From NCBI RefSeq assembly GCF_038592985.1, contig NZ_CP151951.1, forward strand, positions 3,277,001 to 3,341,000: a stretch of 64,000 nt of DNA, in the 5' to 3' direction. The stretch comes from Paenibacillus sp. FSL R10-2782 (GTDB lineage Bacteria; Bacillota; Bacilli; Paenibacillales; Paenibacillaceae). This document shows, piece after piece, positions 30,637 to 39,133 of this stretch (position 1 is its first letter; each line of letters begins with the position of its first letter). The position numbers and the translations under genes were made by a program. The notes under the pieces are model-generated. The model worked only from the letters and a program-made list of their open reading frames with translations. It was not told the origin of the DNA and ran no database searches.

Positions 30637-30957
30637 TTATTTCCGTTCCGTCGGAAGCTTGGCAGCCGCTTCAGATACGACCATCGCCAAGTCCTCATTT
30701 CCGAACATGGACAGCACTCCCAATACTGTGTCCAGCGGAATATTCCCCGCTTCTTCACGCGATACAGTCAGCTTGCGTACTCGCAGCAGACGCTCATTGC
30801 TATCCTGCTGCGGATAAGCTACACGATACAGTTCCTCTGGCTCCAGCCCGTGATTGATGCACCATTGCGCAAACACAAGGATCATCATATCCTCTTCCTG
30901 CTTATAATTTTCAATGATAGCCTCTTCTAGTTGTTTACCGCGGTTGTGCTCTTCCAT
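30637..30957 (-). CDS. Hypothetical protein, 106 residues
   Basis: A small, acidic, predominantly helical protein without signal peptide or membrane segment; a tyrosine- and glutamate-rich N-terminal half (LEEAIIENYKQEEDMMILVF) precedes a conserved-looking VSREEAGNIPLDTVLGVL stretch. I recognise no family. It lies between a zinc-ribbon protein gene (downstream) and a Gfo/Idh gene (upstream, 70 bases), all on the minus strand, so a three-gene unit is possible. Confidence 0.6.
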   Translation of the reverse strand: MEEHNRGKQLEEAIIENYKQEEDMMILVFAQWCINHGLEPEELYRVAYPQQDSNERLLRVRKLTVSREEAGNIPLDTVLGVLSMFGNEDLAMVVSEAAAKLPTERK

Positions 30958-31026
30958 TCGCTCATTTCTCCTTCAATCTATTTCTCGATGTCTGGACTGC
31001 CTTGATGGCTGTCTTTCCTTCTATAG

Positions 31027-31971
31027 TTAGTCATTCAAACGGCTAATGAGCTCGTCCGCCAACATATGGCTTTCCAGCACTCCACCAGCACGGACACTGC
31101 ACTCCTCTGGACGATAAATATGCTCCAGAAAATGATTCACCACTCCAGTGAATCCCCGTCTTTCCAGGGTTGTGTCCCAGCTTCCGTATGGTTGTGACAA
31201 TGGCGGTTTATTTTTTTGCATAAAAATAGCCTGTTCCATGTTGGTCACCTCGACGGAACGACCTGCCCCATGCATCTCCAGTCTCTCCATGTCAGCCCCT
31301 GCCTGTCTGTTCATACTATAGCTTCCAGAGGCACTTCCCAAACGTACCGACCCGAAAGCAACGTTCATATATCCTTCACTCGTCGTGTCCAAACTGCTAT
31401 GCAGCAGCTCATAATCATCGCCTCCCAGCCACAAAAGCAGATCGAGCATATGAATCAAATCATCATAAACCGTCTGTGTCGCAGGTCTCCGATCATATCC
31501 AGTCCGATGCTTGATCGCCGCGCATTGGCTGAAACCGCCTGCTTCCTCCAGCCACGCTTTAGCAGCTACATAATGCGGGGCAAAACGTCGGTTAAAGCCG
31601 ACCGCCAGCAACACAGCCTGTGCCTCCGCAAACGCGGTCATTTCCAGGTTTTGACGCACATCATAGGACAGCGGTTTATCCACATACACCGCAACACCTT
31701 TTTCAATACACGCCATAACCAGATCAAAATGGGCTTCGGTCGCAGCATGTATGAATACAGCCTCCGGCTCCCATGCCAGCATTTCCTTCACATCCGTCGT
31801 TCCTCTTGGCAGCCTGTACTGCTCCATAATGGAACTAACCGGCTCCTGCGAACGGTTCATGACACCTACAATATCTACACCTTCGTGTGCAGTCAGCAGC
31901 GGCAAATACACTTTGCGGGCAATACCGCCCAGACCTGCAATAGCTACTCTTGTTTTCGGTTGCTTATTCAT
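31027..31971 (-). CDS. Gfo/Idh/MocA family oxidoreductase (short form)
   Basis: A 314-residue Rossmann-fold dehydrogenase-like protein: VAIAGLGGIARKVYLPLL at the N-terminus, VYVDKPLSYD (about 97) with Asp in place of the usual Glu before Lys-Pro, and YDDLIHMLDLLLWLGG (about 170) in the conserved D..H region. It is not closely similar to the two Gfo/Idh proteins of the ThuA operon. It is shorter than most family members. The two small genes downstream may be cotranscribed. Confidence 0.82.
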   Translation of the reverse strand: MNKQPKTRVAIAGLGGIARKVYLPLLTAHEGVDIVGVMNRSQEPVSSIMEQYRLPRGTTDVKEMLAWEPEAVFIHAATEAHFDLVMACIEKGVAVYVDKPLSYDVRQNLEMTAFAEAQAVLLAVGFNRRFAPHYVAAKAWLEEAGGFSQCAAIKHRTGYDRRPATQTVYDDLIHMLDLLLWLGGDDYELLHSSLDTTSEGYMNVAFGSVRLGSASGSYSMNRQAGADMERLEMHGAGRSVEVTNMEQAIFMQKNKPPLSQPYGSWDTTLERRGFTGVVNHFLEHIYRPEECSVRAGGVLESHMLADELISRLND

Positions 31972-32043
31972 ATCATACCCACCTCTGATGACTCATTTCT
32001 TCTGTTGTCTAGTTTACATGGAAGTCCGCTGACAAGCAAAGAA

Positions 32044-32095
32044 AAGAGGCCGCCCCCGATCCATTTAGACCTGACGGAACAGCCTCTATGCATGA
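32044..32095 (-). terminator. Probable terminator of the TerC gene
   Basis: AGAGGC near 32044 pairs with GCCTCT near 32085 around an imperfect GC-rich stem. On the minus strand TTTTC follows. The pairing is incomplete. Confidence 0.4.
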
Positions 32096-32135
32096 GCGTC
32101 CAAGCTTCAGCTACGATGATTTCAGTGTGCTTAGC

Positions 32136-32825
32136 TTAGGCGTGCAGCGCTTGTTTTCTTGTTTTTTCACTTTTTATTTTTTTAACACGCATTCCAATGG
32201 CTACAATCAGAACAACGACTAGAGCTTCAAATCCGTATTTGACTACCCCATTCGTAAACCAATGTGCAATCAGCGGCTCAGCCACTACCATTTTGGCAGC
32301 AGTGTAGGCTAGCACAGCAGCCCCAATTGTAATGACCATCGGGAAACGTTCGGTCAGCTTCAAGATAACGGTACTGCCCCATACCATAATCGGAACGGAA
32401 ATCGCCAGTCCCAAAATAACAAGCAACATATTTCCATGAGCTGCTCCTGCAACAGCAAGTACATTGTCGAGCCCCATCATGGTGTCGGCAATAATAATCG
32501 TACGAATCGCGGCCCACATTTGATTGGTTGCAGAGATTTCATGTTTTTTCTCCTCAACCAGCAGCTTGTAAGCAATGTAGATGAGCGCAATCCCTCCGAT
32601 TAAACGCAAGCCGTAAATTTGTAGTAAGTATGTGACCAGCACCGTAGCGATAACACGAATGACGACCGCGCCGACCGTCCCCCAAATAATGACCTTTTTT
32701 TGATTGGCCTTCTCTACATTACGAGCTGCCAGACCAATCACAATCGCATTGTCACCAGCCAGCACCAAATCAATGATAATGATTGATAATAGCGCAGTTA
32801 AAAACTCAATTGACAAAAAATCCAT
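32136..32825 (-). CDS. TerC-family integral membrane protein (YjbE-like), likely Mn2+ exporter
   Basis: A 229-residue protein with about seven hydrophobic helices. The family motifs are present: LVLAGDNAIVIGLAAR near residue 20 and DTMMGLDNVLAVAGAA near residue 115, each with a conserved acidic residue in the membrane. TerC proteins such as YjbE and MeeY of Bacillus are tied to manganese export or metalation of secreted enzymes. The yybP-ykoY riboswitch upstream supports a manganese role here. The C-terminus is basic and cytoplasmic. Confidence 0.9.
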   Translation of the reverse strand: MDFLSIEFLTALLSIIIIDLVLAGDNAIVIGLAARNVEKANQKKVIIWGTVGAVVIRVIATVLVTYLLQIYGLRLIGGIALIYIAYKLLVEEKKHEISATNQMWAAIRTIIIADTMMGLDNVLAVAGAAHGNMLLVILGLAISVPIMVWGSTVILKLTERFPMVITIGAAVLAYTAAKMVVAEPLIAHWFTNGVVKYGFEALVVVLIVAIGMRVKKIKSEKTRKQALHA

Positions 32826-32885
32826 ACGTTTCTCCCACCTTCTTTATTTATTTGTTATACTGTACATAGTTCTGCGCTTTATACT

Positions 32886-32923
32886 AAAAAAGCGCCATTT
32901 CACGGAATCCGGAAACGGCGCTT
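32886..32923 (-). terminator. Regulatory terminator between the Mn2+ riboswitch and terC
   Basis: AAGCGCC and GGCGCTT arms (about 32917-32923 and 32890-32896), with TTTC/GAAA extending the stem, followed by TTTTTT on the minus strand. It lies inside the leader, 60 bases upstream of the coding start, so it is the expression platform of the riboswitch. Confidence 0.85.
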
Positions 32924-32954
32924 GACCCAAATTTAGCATCAAAAAAAGACCATT

Positions 32955-33072
32955 TGCCCGGATTCCAAAAATCCTGACAAAGGTCTCGCTTACAACATTA
33001 CGTTGCCAATAAAGCCGGGGATTTTAAAATCCCGTAATGACGACTTTACTCGTTGAGCTACTCCCCTTTGGG
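32955..33072 (-). ncRNA. yybP-ykoY manganese riboswitch
   Basis: Reading leftward, the element begins AAAGGGGAGTAGCTC (33072-33058) and ends GCGAGACCTTTG (about 32989-32978), both hallmarks of the yybP-ykoY motif. CCCCGGCTTTATTGGCAACG lies between. The two ends form the P1 stem. Mn2+ binding is known to turn on genes behind this RNA. It leads into a terminator and then the TerC gene, the classical arrangement. Confidence 0.92.
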
Positions 33073-33090
33073 AACTATTCTATTAGTGGC

Positions 33091-33119
33091 AGTATAGCAC
33101 ACATTTTTGGGAATGTGAA
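33091..33119 (-). promoter_or_regulatory. Promoter of the riboswitch-terC unit
   Basis: On the minus strand TTCACA (33119-33114) is followed after 17 bases by TATACT (33096-33091). Transcription would start just before the riboswitch. Confidence 0.7.
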
Positions 33120-33177
33120 CCCTATTTTTTTCTGTATAAGCGACAAGCCGAACAGGGATATTGAAAGAGGTATGTAA

Positions 33178-33795
33178 ATGAAAAAATGGCTACTCGCTGC
33201 GGCTTATGTTTCGCTGCTCTGCATCGCGTTTATCTACAAAAATGATTGGCTCGCCTGGGCGAACAAGCAAACCTCTTTTCCGGCTCTGCTGCTGCTCGCG
33301 TTTCTGTTCGCGTTAATTCCATTTGTGCCTTACAAGCTGATTATCGCTTCCATTGCTTATGCAGCAGGTGCCTGGCAAGGCGCTCTGATCTGCTGGTTCG
33401 GCACTACATTGGCTGCGTTGGTGGTTTACGGCGCGGTACGTATCCTCTTCCGTGACAAAGGACGGGCTTATCTGGAGCGAATTTCAGCGTTGGAGCGCTT
33501 AAACCGGGTCATGGAGCGAGAGCCTTTTGCTGCTGTGCTGCTGGCCCGCCTGATTCCGATCATCCCGCAAGCAGCGGTGAATGTATATGCGGGGGTGGCA
33601 GGCTTTCCGTTCTGGAGCTTTATGGTGGGTACGGCCATTGGCAAGCTTCCTGCAATTGCGGTATATGCTTATGCGGGCGGGACTATCGCCAAACATCCGA
33701 TCACTGGCTTGCTCATTTTGCTGCTGTATACAGCAATGGTGGGCGGTGGCTTTGTGCTTTATCGCAAAAGGATTCAACGTGTCCATAAATCATAG
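33178..33795 (+). CDS. VTT-domain (TVP38/TMEM64, DedA-like) membrane protein
   Basis: A 205-residue polytopic protein with five or six hydrophobic segments. ALIPFVPYKLIIASIAYAAG and LARLIPIIPQAAVNVYAG correspond to the two re-entrant Pro/Gly-rich loops of the VTT (SNARE-associated) domain. Members take part in lipid or undecaprenyl-phosphate transport or membrane homeostasis; the exact role here is open. The ATG has AAAGAGG upstream. It is divergent from the riboswitch-terC unit. Confidence 0.82.
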   Translation: MKKWLLAAAYVSLLCIAFIYKNDWLAWANKQTSFPALLLLAFLFALIPFVPYKLIIASIAYAAGAWQGALICWFGTTLAALVVYGAVRILFRDKGRAYLERISALERLNRVMEREPFAAVLLARLIPIIPQAAVNVYAGVAGFPFWSFMVGTAIGKLPAIAVYAYAGGTIAKHPITGLLILLLYTAMVGGGFVLYRKRIQRVHKS

Positions 33796-33982
33796 CTTCT
33801 GTTGAGCCTGCCGCTGGATCTGTAAGGATGTAGGCTGGCGGTGGCTTTTAGTTCAGAGAAATTTGCAAAGCTGGTTTGTTTCTGTCGTTCCATTGGATTT
33901 TGCGAACATGTCGTATATAATTTAATTGTAAGCTATTTAAATAACAACTAATTGAAACTTTCTCAGAATGGAGTGACAAATA

Positions 33983-34954
33983 ATGAGCACCAACAATCCA
34001 AACACCGTGGAGAAGGCAACTTTTGCAGGCGGCTGCTTCTGGTGCATGGTTTCCCCCTTCGAGGAACTGCCCGGCATTGTAAAGGTAAGATCCGGTTACA
34101 CAGGAGGACATACGGAAAACCCGACCTATGAAGAGGTATGTTCCGAAACAACGGGACATGTAGAAGCCGTACAGATTACATTTGATACGCAAATCTTCCC
34201 ATATGAAAAATTATTAGAGCTGTTCTGGCAACAGATTGATCCGACGGATGAAGGTGGACAATTCCACGATAGAGGTTCATCCTACCAAACAGCTATTTTC
34301 TATCATAACGAAGAACAAAGAATCAAGGCAGAGGCTTCCAAAAAAGCGCTGGGTGAAAGCGGCCGTTTTGACAAGCCTATTGCTACACCGATTCTGCCTG
34401 CGGCAACCTTTTATGAAGCGGAAGAATATCATCAGGACTATCATAAGAAGAATCCCTCCCATTACAAGCGCTACCGCAAAGGCTCCGGACGTGAAGATTT
34501 TATTGAGCAAAATTGGTCGGGCAAAATCGATAAATCTGATTTGAAAGAGCGACTGACACCTATTCAATATGAAGTAACACAAAAAAACGCGACTGAGCGC
34601 CCTTTTCAAAATGAGTTTTGGGACCATGAGGGTGAAGGCATTTATGTGGACATTGTTTCGGGAGAGCCTTTGTTCAGCTCGCTCGATAAATATGATGCAG
34701 GGTGTGGTTGGCCCAGCTTCACTCGTCCGTTACGCAGCTATAATGTCAAAGAAAAAACAGACCTCAGCCACTTTATGATTCGTACCGAGGTCCGCAGTCG
34801 CGAAGCCGACTCCCATTTGGGACACGTATTTGATGATGGCCCGGGTCCAGATGGCCTGCGCTATTGTATTAATTCCGCCGCTCTCCGTTTTGTACCTCAG
34901 GAAGACTTGGAACGTGAAGGCTATGGAGCCTATAAGTCACTATTTGAAAAGTAA
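33983..34954 (+). CDS. msrAB: Bifunctional peptide methionine sulfoxide reductase MsrA/MsrB
   Basis: A 323-residue fusion. The N-terminal MsrA domain (about 8-160) has the catalytic cysteine in [10 protein letters not shown]; the C-terminal MsrB domain (about 185-320) has [21 protein letters not shown] and the catalytic cysteine in [12 protein letters not shown]. Together they reduce both S- and R-methionine sulfoxide in oxidised proteins, using thioredoxin. The usual MsrB zinc-binding CxxC pairs are absent, as in many Firmicute fusions. No signal peptide, so cytoplasmic. Confidence 0.95.
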   Translation: MSTNNPNTVEKATFAGGCFWCMVSPFEELPGIVKVRSGYTGGHTENPTYEEVCSETTGHVEAVQITFDTQIFPYEKLLELFWQQIDPTDEGGQFHDRGSSYQTAIFYHNEEQRIKAEASKKALGESGRFDKPIATPILPAATFYEAEEYHQDYHKKNPSHYKRYRKGSGREDFIEQNWSGKIDKSDLKERLTPIQYEVTQKNATERPFQNEFWDHEGEGIYVDIVSGEPLFSSLDKYDAGCGWPSFTRPLRSYNVKEKTDLSHFMIRTEVRSREADSHLGHVFDDGPGPDGLRYCINSAALRFVPQEDLEREGYGAYKSLFEK

Positions 34955-34974
34955 ATAGACTTCAAAAATATTTT

Positions 34975-35027
34975 AGGCTGGCCCGGTAATCATCTTTCGC
35001 AGATGACCTCGGGTCAGCCTTTTTGGA
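34975..35027. terminator. Terminator between msrAB and amj
   Basis: AGGCTG (34975-34980) and CAGCCT (35015-35020) enclose CCCG/CGGG and ATCATCT/AGATGA stems; TTTTT follows on the plus strand. It lies between converging genes. Confidence 0.85.
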
Positions 35028-35053
35028 ATTAAAATCAGTATATGTATTTCCCG

Positions 35054-35857
35054 TCAGCCCATAATCCACCCAAGCCAGAATGCGAGCGGCACCAACAGCA
35101 ACTGTGCAAGCAACGTGCCTCCCAGACGCGAGATGATCATCCAGCCGTACATGCTATTCATACGGTTCAAGGGCAGCTCCCCACGCAGCGTTTTTTCAGA
35201 CAATACTGCCAATCTGGGATCAATTAGCAGAGTCAGCAGCACCGTTGCCATACCATTGATTAGACCTGATGACATCGACATTGCCGTCCCTTGAGCGGGC
35301 CACAGGAAAGATGCGTATAAAGCAGACACCACTCCCGTCGTATATATCGCGGTCACAGTCATATTCAGGGTAATCAGGCGCTGGGGGATCGCTCCCCTCA
35401 ACAGCGAGGTGAGCATGGACCCGGTTGGACGCTTCATGTAGTAGCCTGCATGCTTCCAACGGTTGTGCACCATTAAATGACGCACCAGTGCAGGAATAGA
35501 GCCAGTATGCTCCAGATGCACAATCCATCTGGCCGACATGCGTACCACGGTCGGATACAAAATAATAGCGATCATGGTCCCGACGGTTGCTGCCAGTAGA
35601 ACCCCGTGCATGTACAGCTCCAGCCTAACATTAGCCCCACCCGCTCGTATGGCAGCCTTTGCCTGATCGACCATACCTCCCAGTAAAGGTCCCTGCGCCA
35701 TATTGGAGGTGCGCGAAACCAACAGCAGCATGCCCGCTACGGTTAAAGCCAATCCAATTCGACGTGCTCGCAAACCGCCAAGACGGAGGGCATAGGTCAA
35801 ACTGTCTGTAGTATGTATAATGATGGTTAGCATAAAGACGAAACTCCAGGCAAGCAA
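35054..35857 (-). CDS. amj: Lipid II flippase Amj family protein
   Basis: A 267-residue polytopic membrane protein matching Amj (YdaH, DUF2837) of Bacillus: an N-terminal FMLTIIIHTTDSLTYALRL segment, VSRTSNMAQGPLLG near residue 50, and a C-terminal WMIISRLGGTLLAQLLLVP. Amj transports lipid-linked peptidoglycan precursors across the membrane as an alternative to MurJ. The start is probably TTG 35857, since AAGGAG lies eight bases before it and directly abuts the GTG at 35866. It is monocistronic. Confidence 0.88.
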   Translation of the reverse strand: MLAWSFVFMLTIIIHTTDSLTYALRLGGLRARRIGLALTVAGMLLLVSRTSNMAQGPLLGGMVDQAKAAIRAGGANVRLELYMHGVLLAATVGTMIAIILYPTVVRMSARWIVHLEHTGSIPALVRHLMVHNRWKHAGYYMKRPTGSMLTSLLRGAIPQRLITLNMTVTAIYTTGVVSALYASFLWPAQGTAMSMSSGLINGMATVLLTLLIDPRLAVLSEKTLRGELPLNRMNSMYGWMIISRLGGTLLAQLLLVPLAFWLGWIMG

Positions 35858-36039
35858 CTGCTCCACTCCTTTTCAGGTATTCTGCACACCATTATACGCT
35901 TTTTCTCCAAATACATTTTACAATATATTCATTTCTTTGATTTCCGTTTGTTTAAGCGGACAGCGGCTAATACATTACTACATCATCTGCTATAAGGAGT
36001 GTTGGGTATGCCTTGGACCAAACATGATTACCCCCATCT

Positions 36040-36396
36040 ATGAAAAATCTGGAGCCGCGTGTGCGAGAAACAGCCGTTGATATTGCTAACGCACTACTTC
36101 GTGGCGGCTACGAAGAAGGACGTTCCATTGCGATTGCAACCTCTCAAGCCGAGGAATGGGACGATAATCACCCCACTGGACGAGACGGGAAACAGAAAAA
36201 ACATGAGCAACAACATTCAAGCAGAAACGGGAAAAACAAGCATTCTGCTTCTTCGGAGCCTCAGGAGCCTATTCATGTCGTGCCACATGAGTATGGCTGG
36301 GCTATTAAGGAAGAAGGGCATGATAAACCTGCTTCCACTTTCCGGCTCAAAAATGAAGCGGTGAACGAGGCTCAAAAATTAGTAAACCAACAGTAG
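36040..36396 (+). CDS. YdaT-like DUF2188 protein, N-terminus lost by an apparent frameshift
   Basis: The 118-residue frame from ATG 36040 has an N-terminal helix typical of Bacillus YdaT (LRGGYEEGRSIAIATSQAEEW), a charged Gln/Lys/His-rich linker, and a C-terminal DUF2188 domain (HVVPHEYGWAIKEEG). YdaT homologues start MPW...YP..MKNLE. Here ATG 36008, with AAGGAG nine bases upstream, encodes MPWTKHDYPH and then hits TGA at 36041-36043. One extra C in the five-C run at 36031-36035 would join both parts. As read, the second ATG overlaps that stop, so translation may still continue by coupling. Function: general-stress-like, unknown. Confidence 0.72.
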   Translation: MKNLEPRVRETAVDIANALLRGGYEEGRSIAIATSQAEEWDDNHPTGRDGKQKKHEQQHSSRNGKNKHSASSEPQEPIHVVPHEYGWAIKEEGHDKPASTFRLKNEAVNEAQKLVNQQ

Positions 36397-36474
36397 GTTT
36401 CGGCGATTATTCATGACCAAAACGGACGCATTCATTCTACTTTAAAGCCTTCCTGCTGAAGCCTGGATACAGCG

Positions 36475-36521
36475 AAAGGGTGTCACGCAGGAAGATTTCT
36501 CTTCTAACGTAACACCCTTTC
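36475..36521. terminator. Terminator between the YdaT-like gene and yitT
   Basis: AAAGGGTGT (36475-36483) pairs with ACACCCTTT (36512-36520); an inner GGAAGA/TCTTC stem extends it. T-runs are short on both strands. Confidence 0.6.
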
Positions 36522-36522
36522 C

Positions 36523-37227
36523 TTATTGACGAAGGCTGTGGACGACCGGCACTGTTTTGGCAACTACCTTTTGGGCTGGAATAGCCGCAGGCAGTACCTT
36601 TTTCACAGGTCGGTGTAGTTGGAACGTTGTCGTCCATGTAATTATTTTTCCGGCGAGCCACACAGCCAGTATGGTAAACATTGTTTCCTTCACAGGCAGA
36701 TACAACAGCGATAATCCCAATACAATGATGTCACTGACGATAAACACGTTACCGATTTTCCATCCGCGCCACTCGCTGATCAGCAGGGACAAAATATCAT
36801 CGCCCCCGGTTGCTCCACCAAATCGCAATACGATTCCGGCACCCAAGCCTGTAAGCACTCCGCAAAGCAGAGCCGCTACCAGCAAGTTGCCGTGCAGATC
36901 TATAACCAGCGTCGAATACTTTTCAAATCCTGCATAAAACAAGGAAAAGGCGACCGCCCCGATCAATGCCAGCAGCATGAATCTTCTGCCCTTCAGTACC
37001 CAGGCCAGCAATATGACAGGGATATCGAGCAGTAGCATACTCCAAGCCGGAGACACGCCAAATGCGTAATGTCCCAGCAGAGCTAGGCCTGCAAATCCGC
37101 CTTCTGACAAATGATTTTGAGCATTGATGTGATAATACGTAAAAGCTAAAATGCATGTTCCGAGCAGCATGACAGCAATCTGCCTTAATGCTCCATTGTT
37201 CACGATAGATTCGTAAGTTTTCCTCAT
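36523..37227 (-). CDS. YitT family (DUF161) membrane protein
   Basis: A 234-residue protein with five hydrophobic segments in the N-terminal 190 residues: AQNHLSEGGFAGLALLGHY and LRFGGATGGDDILSLLI are family hallmarks. The cytoplasmic C-terminus is shorter than in full YitT proteins and lacks a recognisable DUF2179 domain. Function unknown, thought to be a transporter. ATG 37227 is chosen because GGGAG lies six bases upstream; the frame extends to 37272. It is preceded by an unusually long structured leader. Confidence 0.82.
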   Translation of the reverse strand: MRKTYESIVNNGALRQIAVMLLGTCILAFTYYHINAQNHLSEGGFAGLALLGHYAFGVSPAWSMLLLDIPVILLAWVLKGRRFMLLALIGAVAFSLFYAGFEKYSTLVIDLHGNLLVAALLCGVLTGLGAGIVLRFGGATGGDDILSLLISEWRGWKIGNVFIVSDIIVLGLSLLYLPVKETMFTILAVWLAGKIITWTTTFQLHRPVKKVLPAAIPAQKVVAKTVPVVHSLRQ

Positions 37228-37531
37228 ACAGGCTCCCTCGGTTTCTCGTAAGTTTGATGTGGATGAACCCACTCTTACGGAAGCTACCGGGTAAGATGTG
37301 CCTGGAGGACTTGGTCCTTCGCATGTACAATCCCCTCTTCCGCAGAGTTGGCTTTCGCAACTTGACGTTACTCCGCGGAAAAGCTAAGTATAAGACAGAT
37401 CAAATCGTTTCCAAATCGTCCTTTGGGGAAGTATCCTTCGGGGACACATGGTATCCTGATCCTTTCTTTTGTGGAATAAAACTCCGACATTTCTGTGGTA
37501 CATGTAATTCTATTATTTATTATACCACACC
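37228..37531 (-). promoter_or_regulatory. Long structured leader and promoter of yitT
   Basis: An extended -10 (TGGTATAAT on the minus strand, at about 37524-37516) predicts transcription from near 37508, giving a leader of about 280 bases. It contains a strong hairpin: TCCGC..GAGT near 37338-37348 with ACTCCGCGGA at 37370-37379, and an inner AGTTG/CAACT stem. It also contains AGGAC-TTG-GTCCT (about 37306-37318) and a repeated GGATAC. I do not recognise a known riboswitch class. A minus-strand ATG at 37324 with GAGGGG seven bases upstream opens a basic peptide frame overlapping the yitT start. Confidence 0.5.
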
Positions 37532-37683
37532 TTACCACCTGCTAAACAGCTTGCTTTTTATGCCGCACCATATTTTTATTTTATGCGTGAGCATGCTTTA
37601 TTGTATGTGCGAATAACCGCATTATACCGAAGGTTTGGCGGATGCATATACAATGTGCTTATGGCATGGTTTATGCAGGTTGT

Positions 37684-38583
37684 TCAGTGATACTCCCTGG
37701 CTAATTTGGCTGTTCTGCGTTGGTTGGCCATAAACACCCCTCCGAGTATAAGGAGCAGCCCGGTCAGAACGTTCCAGCCGATGTGTTCATTCAGAAGCAA
37801 AAAGCCCCATACAATAGCGCTCACCGGTACAAAATAAGTCACCGAGGAGGCAAATTCCGGACTTCCCCGCAAAATCATATAATTGAACAAAATATACGCT
37901 ACTCCCGATCCCAAAACCCCCAGCCCTATAAGGGAACCCAACACACCAGGGCTGAAGACGACCGACAGATCAGGTCGATCCACCATTGCCGTCATGATGC
38001 CGCCCCCTGCCATCGCACCCAATAGTGTCGCAAAGGTTGCCTGATACATCGACAGATTGGATAAAAACCGCTTGGACAACTGCGTTCCGAAGCCATAGCA
38101 GAGAGTCGCAAGCAGCATACATCCAAAGCCGACGGGGTCGACAGAAATAATGGATACAGGATTAATACCCAGTAAAATAACGATTCCTACAAAAGCGAGT
38201 CCCATTCCAAACCACTGCATTCGATAAAAGATAGCTCCGAAAAAGACAAGTCCGACCAACATGGTCCAGATTGGCGTGGTAGCATTCAATACGGAAGCCA
38301 TGCTGCTGGCAATTCTGGTCTCGCTAAAACTAATCAAGGCCCATGGCAAAACCATGTTCACCAGAGCTACAAGAATAACCGATTTCCATGGAATACTTCT
38401 GAATACAAATGGCTTGCGCATAAGCAGCATCAACAAAACAATAAAAATGAGGCCAAAGCTGGAACGAAGAAATACAATAGTCCAAGGTCCTACGTGATGA
38501 AGCAATAATACCTTGATAAACAAAAACGATCCACCCCAAATGAGGCTTAGCAGCAATAGCGCCGCATATAAAGAGCGTGACAA
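37684..38583 (-). CDS. EamA/DMT-family transporter
   Basis: A protein of about 299 residues with ten hydrophobic segments in two EamA repeats: LSLIWGGSFLFIKVLLLH and FLRSSFGLIF open the first, and LATLCYGFGTQLSKRFL opens the second. Members export metabolites or amino acids; the substrate here is unknown. The frame opens at TTG 38607 without an RBS. TTG 38583 has AAGAAGG eight bases upstream and is the better start. It is divergent from the small gene at 38720. Confidence 0.86.
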   Translation of the reverse strand: MSRSLYAALLLLSLIWGGSFLFIKVLLLHHVGPWTIVFLRSSFGLIFIVLLMLLMRKPFVFRSIPWKSVILVALVNMVLPWALISFSETRIASSMASVLNATTPIWTMLVGLVFFGAIFYRMQWFGMGLAFVGIVILLGINPVSIISVDPVGFGCMLLATLCYGFGTQLSKRFLSNLSMYQATFATLLGAMAGGGIMTAMVDRPDLSVVFSPGVLGSLIGLGVLGSGVAYILFNYMILRGSPEFASSVTYFVPVSAIVWGFLLLNEHIGWNVLTGLLLILGGVFMANQRRTAKLAREYH

Positions 38584-38719
38584 TATGTATACCTTCTTTC
38601 TTTCCAATAATTGATGATTGCTTTGGCAAAGGAATAATTTCTATGATGAGGTATAAAAAGAACATTTGTTCTGTATGCTGATTATAATTGTATTCCTGCT
38701 ATGAGTAAAGGAGATTCTT

Positions 38720-39127
38720 ATGAAAAAGATACTGGACAACAAGAATAAGGCCCCACTGCCTTCCGAGGAAGACGCAAGGCTGATCAAAACTTGTGTACTT
38801 CTGACCCTCGTGCTGGATGTGCTGGAACGGGACATTCGCATTCTGAATGCCTCTGCCTTAAAAATGCCCGATCTATACGTTCGCAGTCTGACCGGGGTGC
38901 AACAGCGTGTAGCTGTTCAATTGGCGGAGACAAAGGCGCGAATGAAAAGGCAGGGAGTTAAAATATACAAGGAAACCCGGAATCACGAAGGCGTGGAGGT
39001 TCTGTATGTATGCCGTGGCTACCAAAAGCGGTTTTTCATGCTTTCCTCCTTTGCACGTAGCGAGGTTCGACGAGAATTGGGACATTATTTAGGAATTGAT
39101 GTGACACAAAGCCACTCGACTGTGTAA
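38720..39127 (+). CDS. Conserved hypothetical protein
   Basis: A 135-residue protein, basic and helical in its second half (VQLAETKARMKRQGVKIYKE), with a C-terminal CRGYQKRFFMLSSFARSEVRRELG stretch broken over two helices. No signal peptide or membrane helix. AAAGGAG lies seven bases before ATG 38720. I do not recognise the family. It is followed immediately by the remnant of an amidohydrolase on the other strand, whose stop lies 6 bases away. Confidence 0.65.
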   Translation: MKKILDNKNKAPLPSEEDARLIKTCVLLTLVLDVLERDIRILNASALKMPDLYVRSLTGVQQRVAVQLAETKARMKRQGVKIYKETRNHEGVEVLYVCRGYQKRFFMLSSFARSEVRRELGHYLGIDVTQSHSTV

Positions 39128-39133
39128 TCTCGT

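Noticed and set aside
36923..37324. Out-of-frame minus-strand ORF beginning in the yitT leader with a strong RBS
   Set aside because: Beyond the leader it overlaps yitT and loses protein-like composition. Only its start region is noted, as a possible leader peptide.
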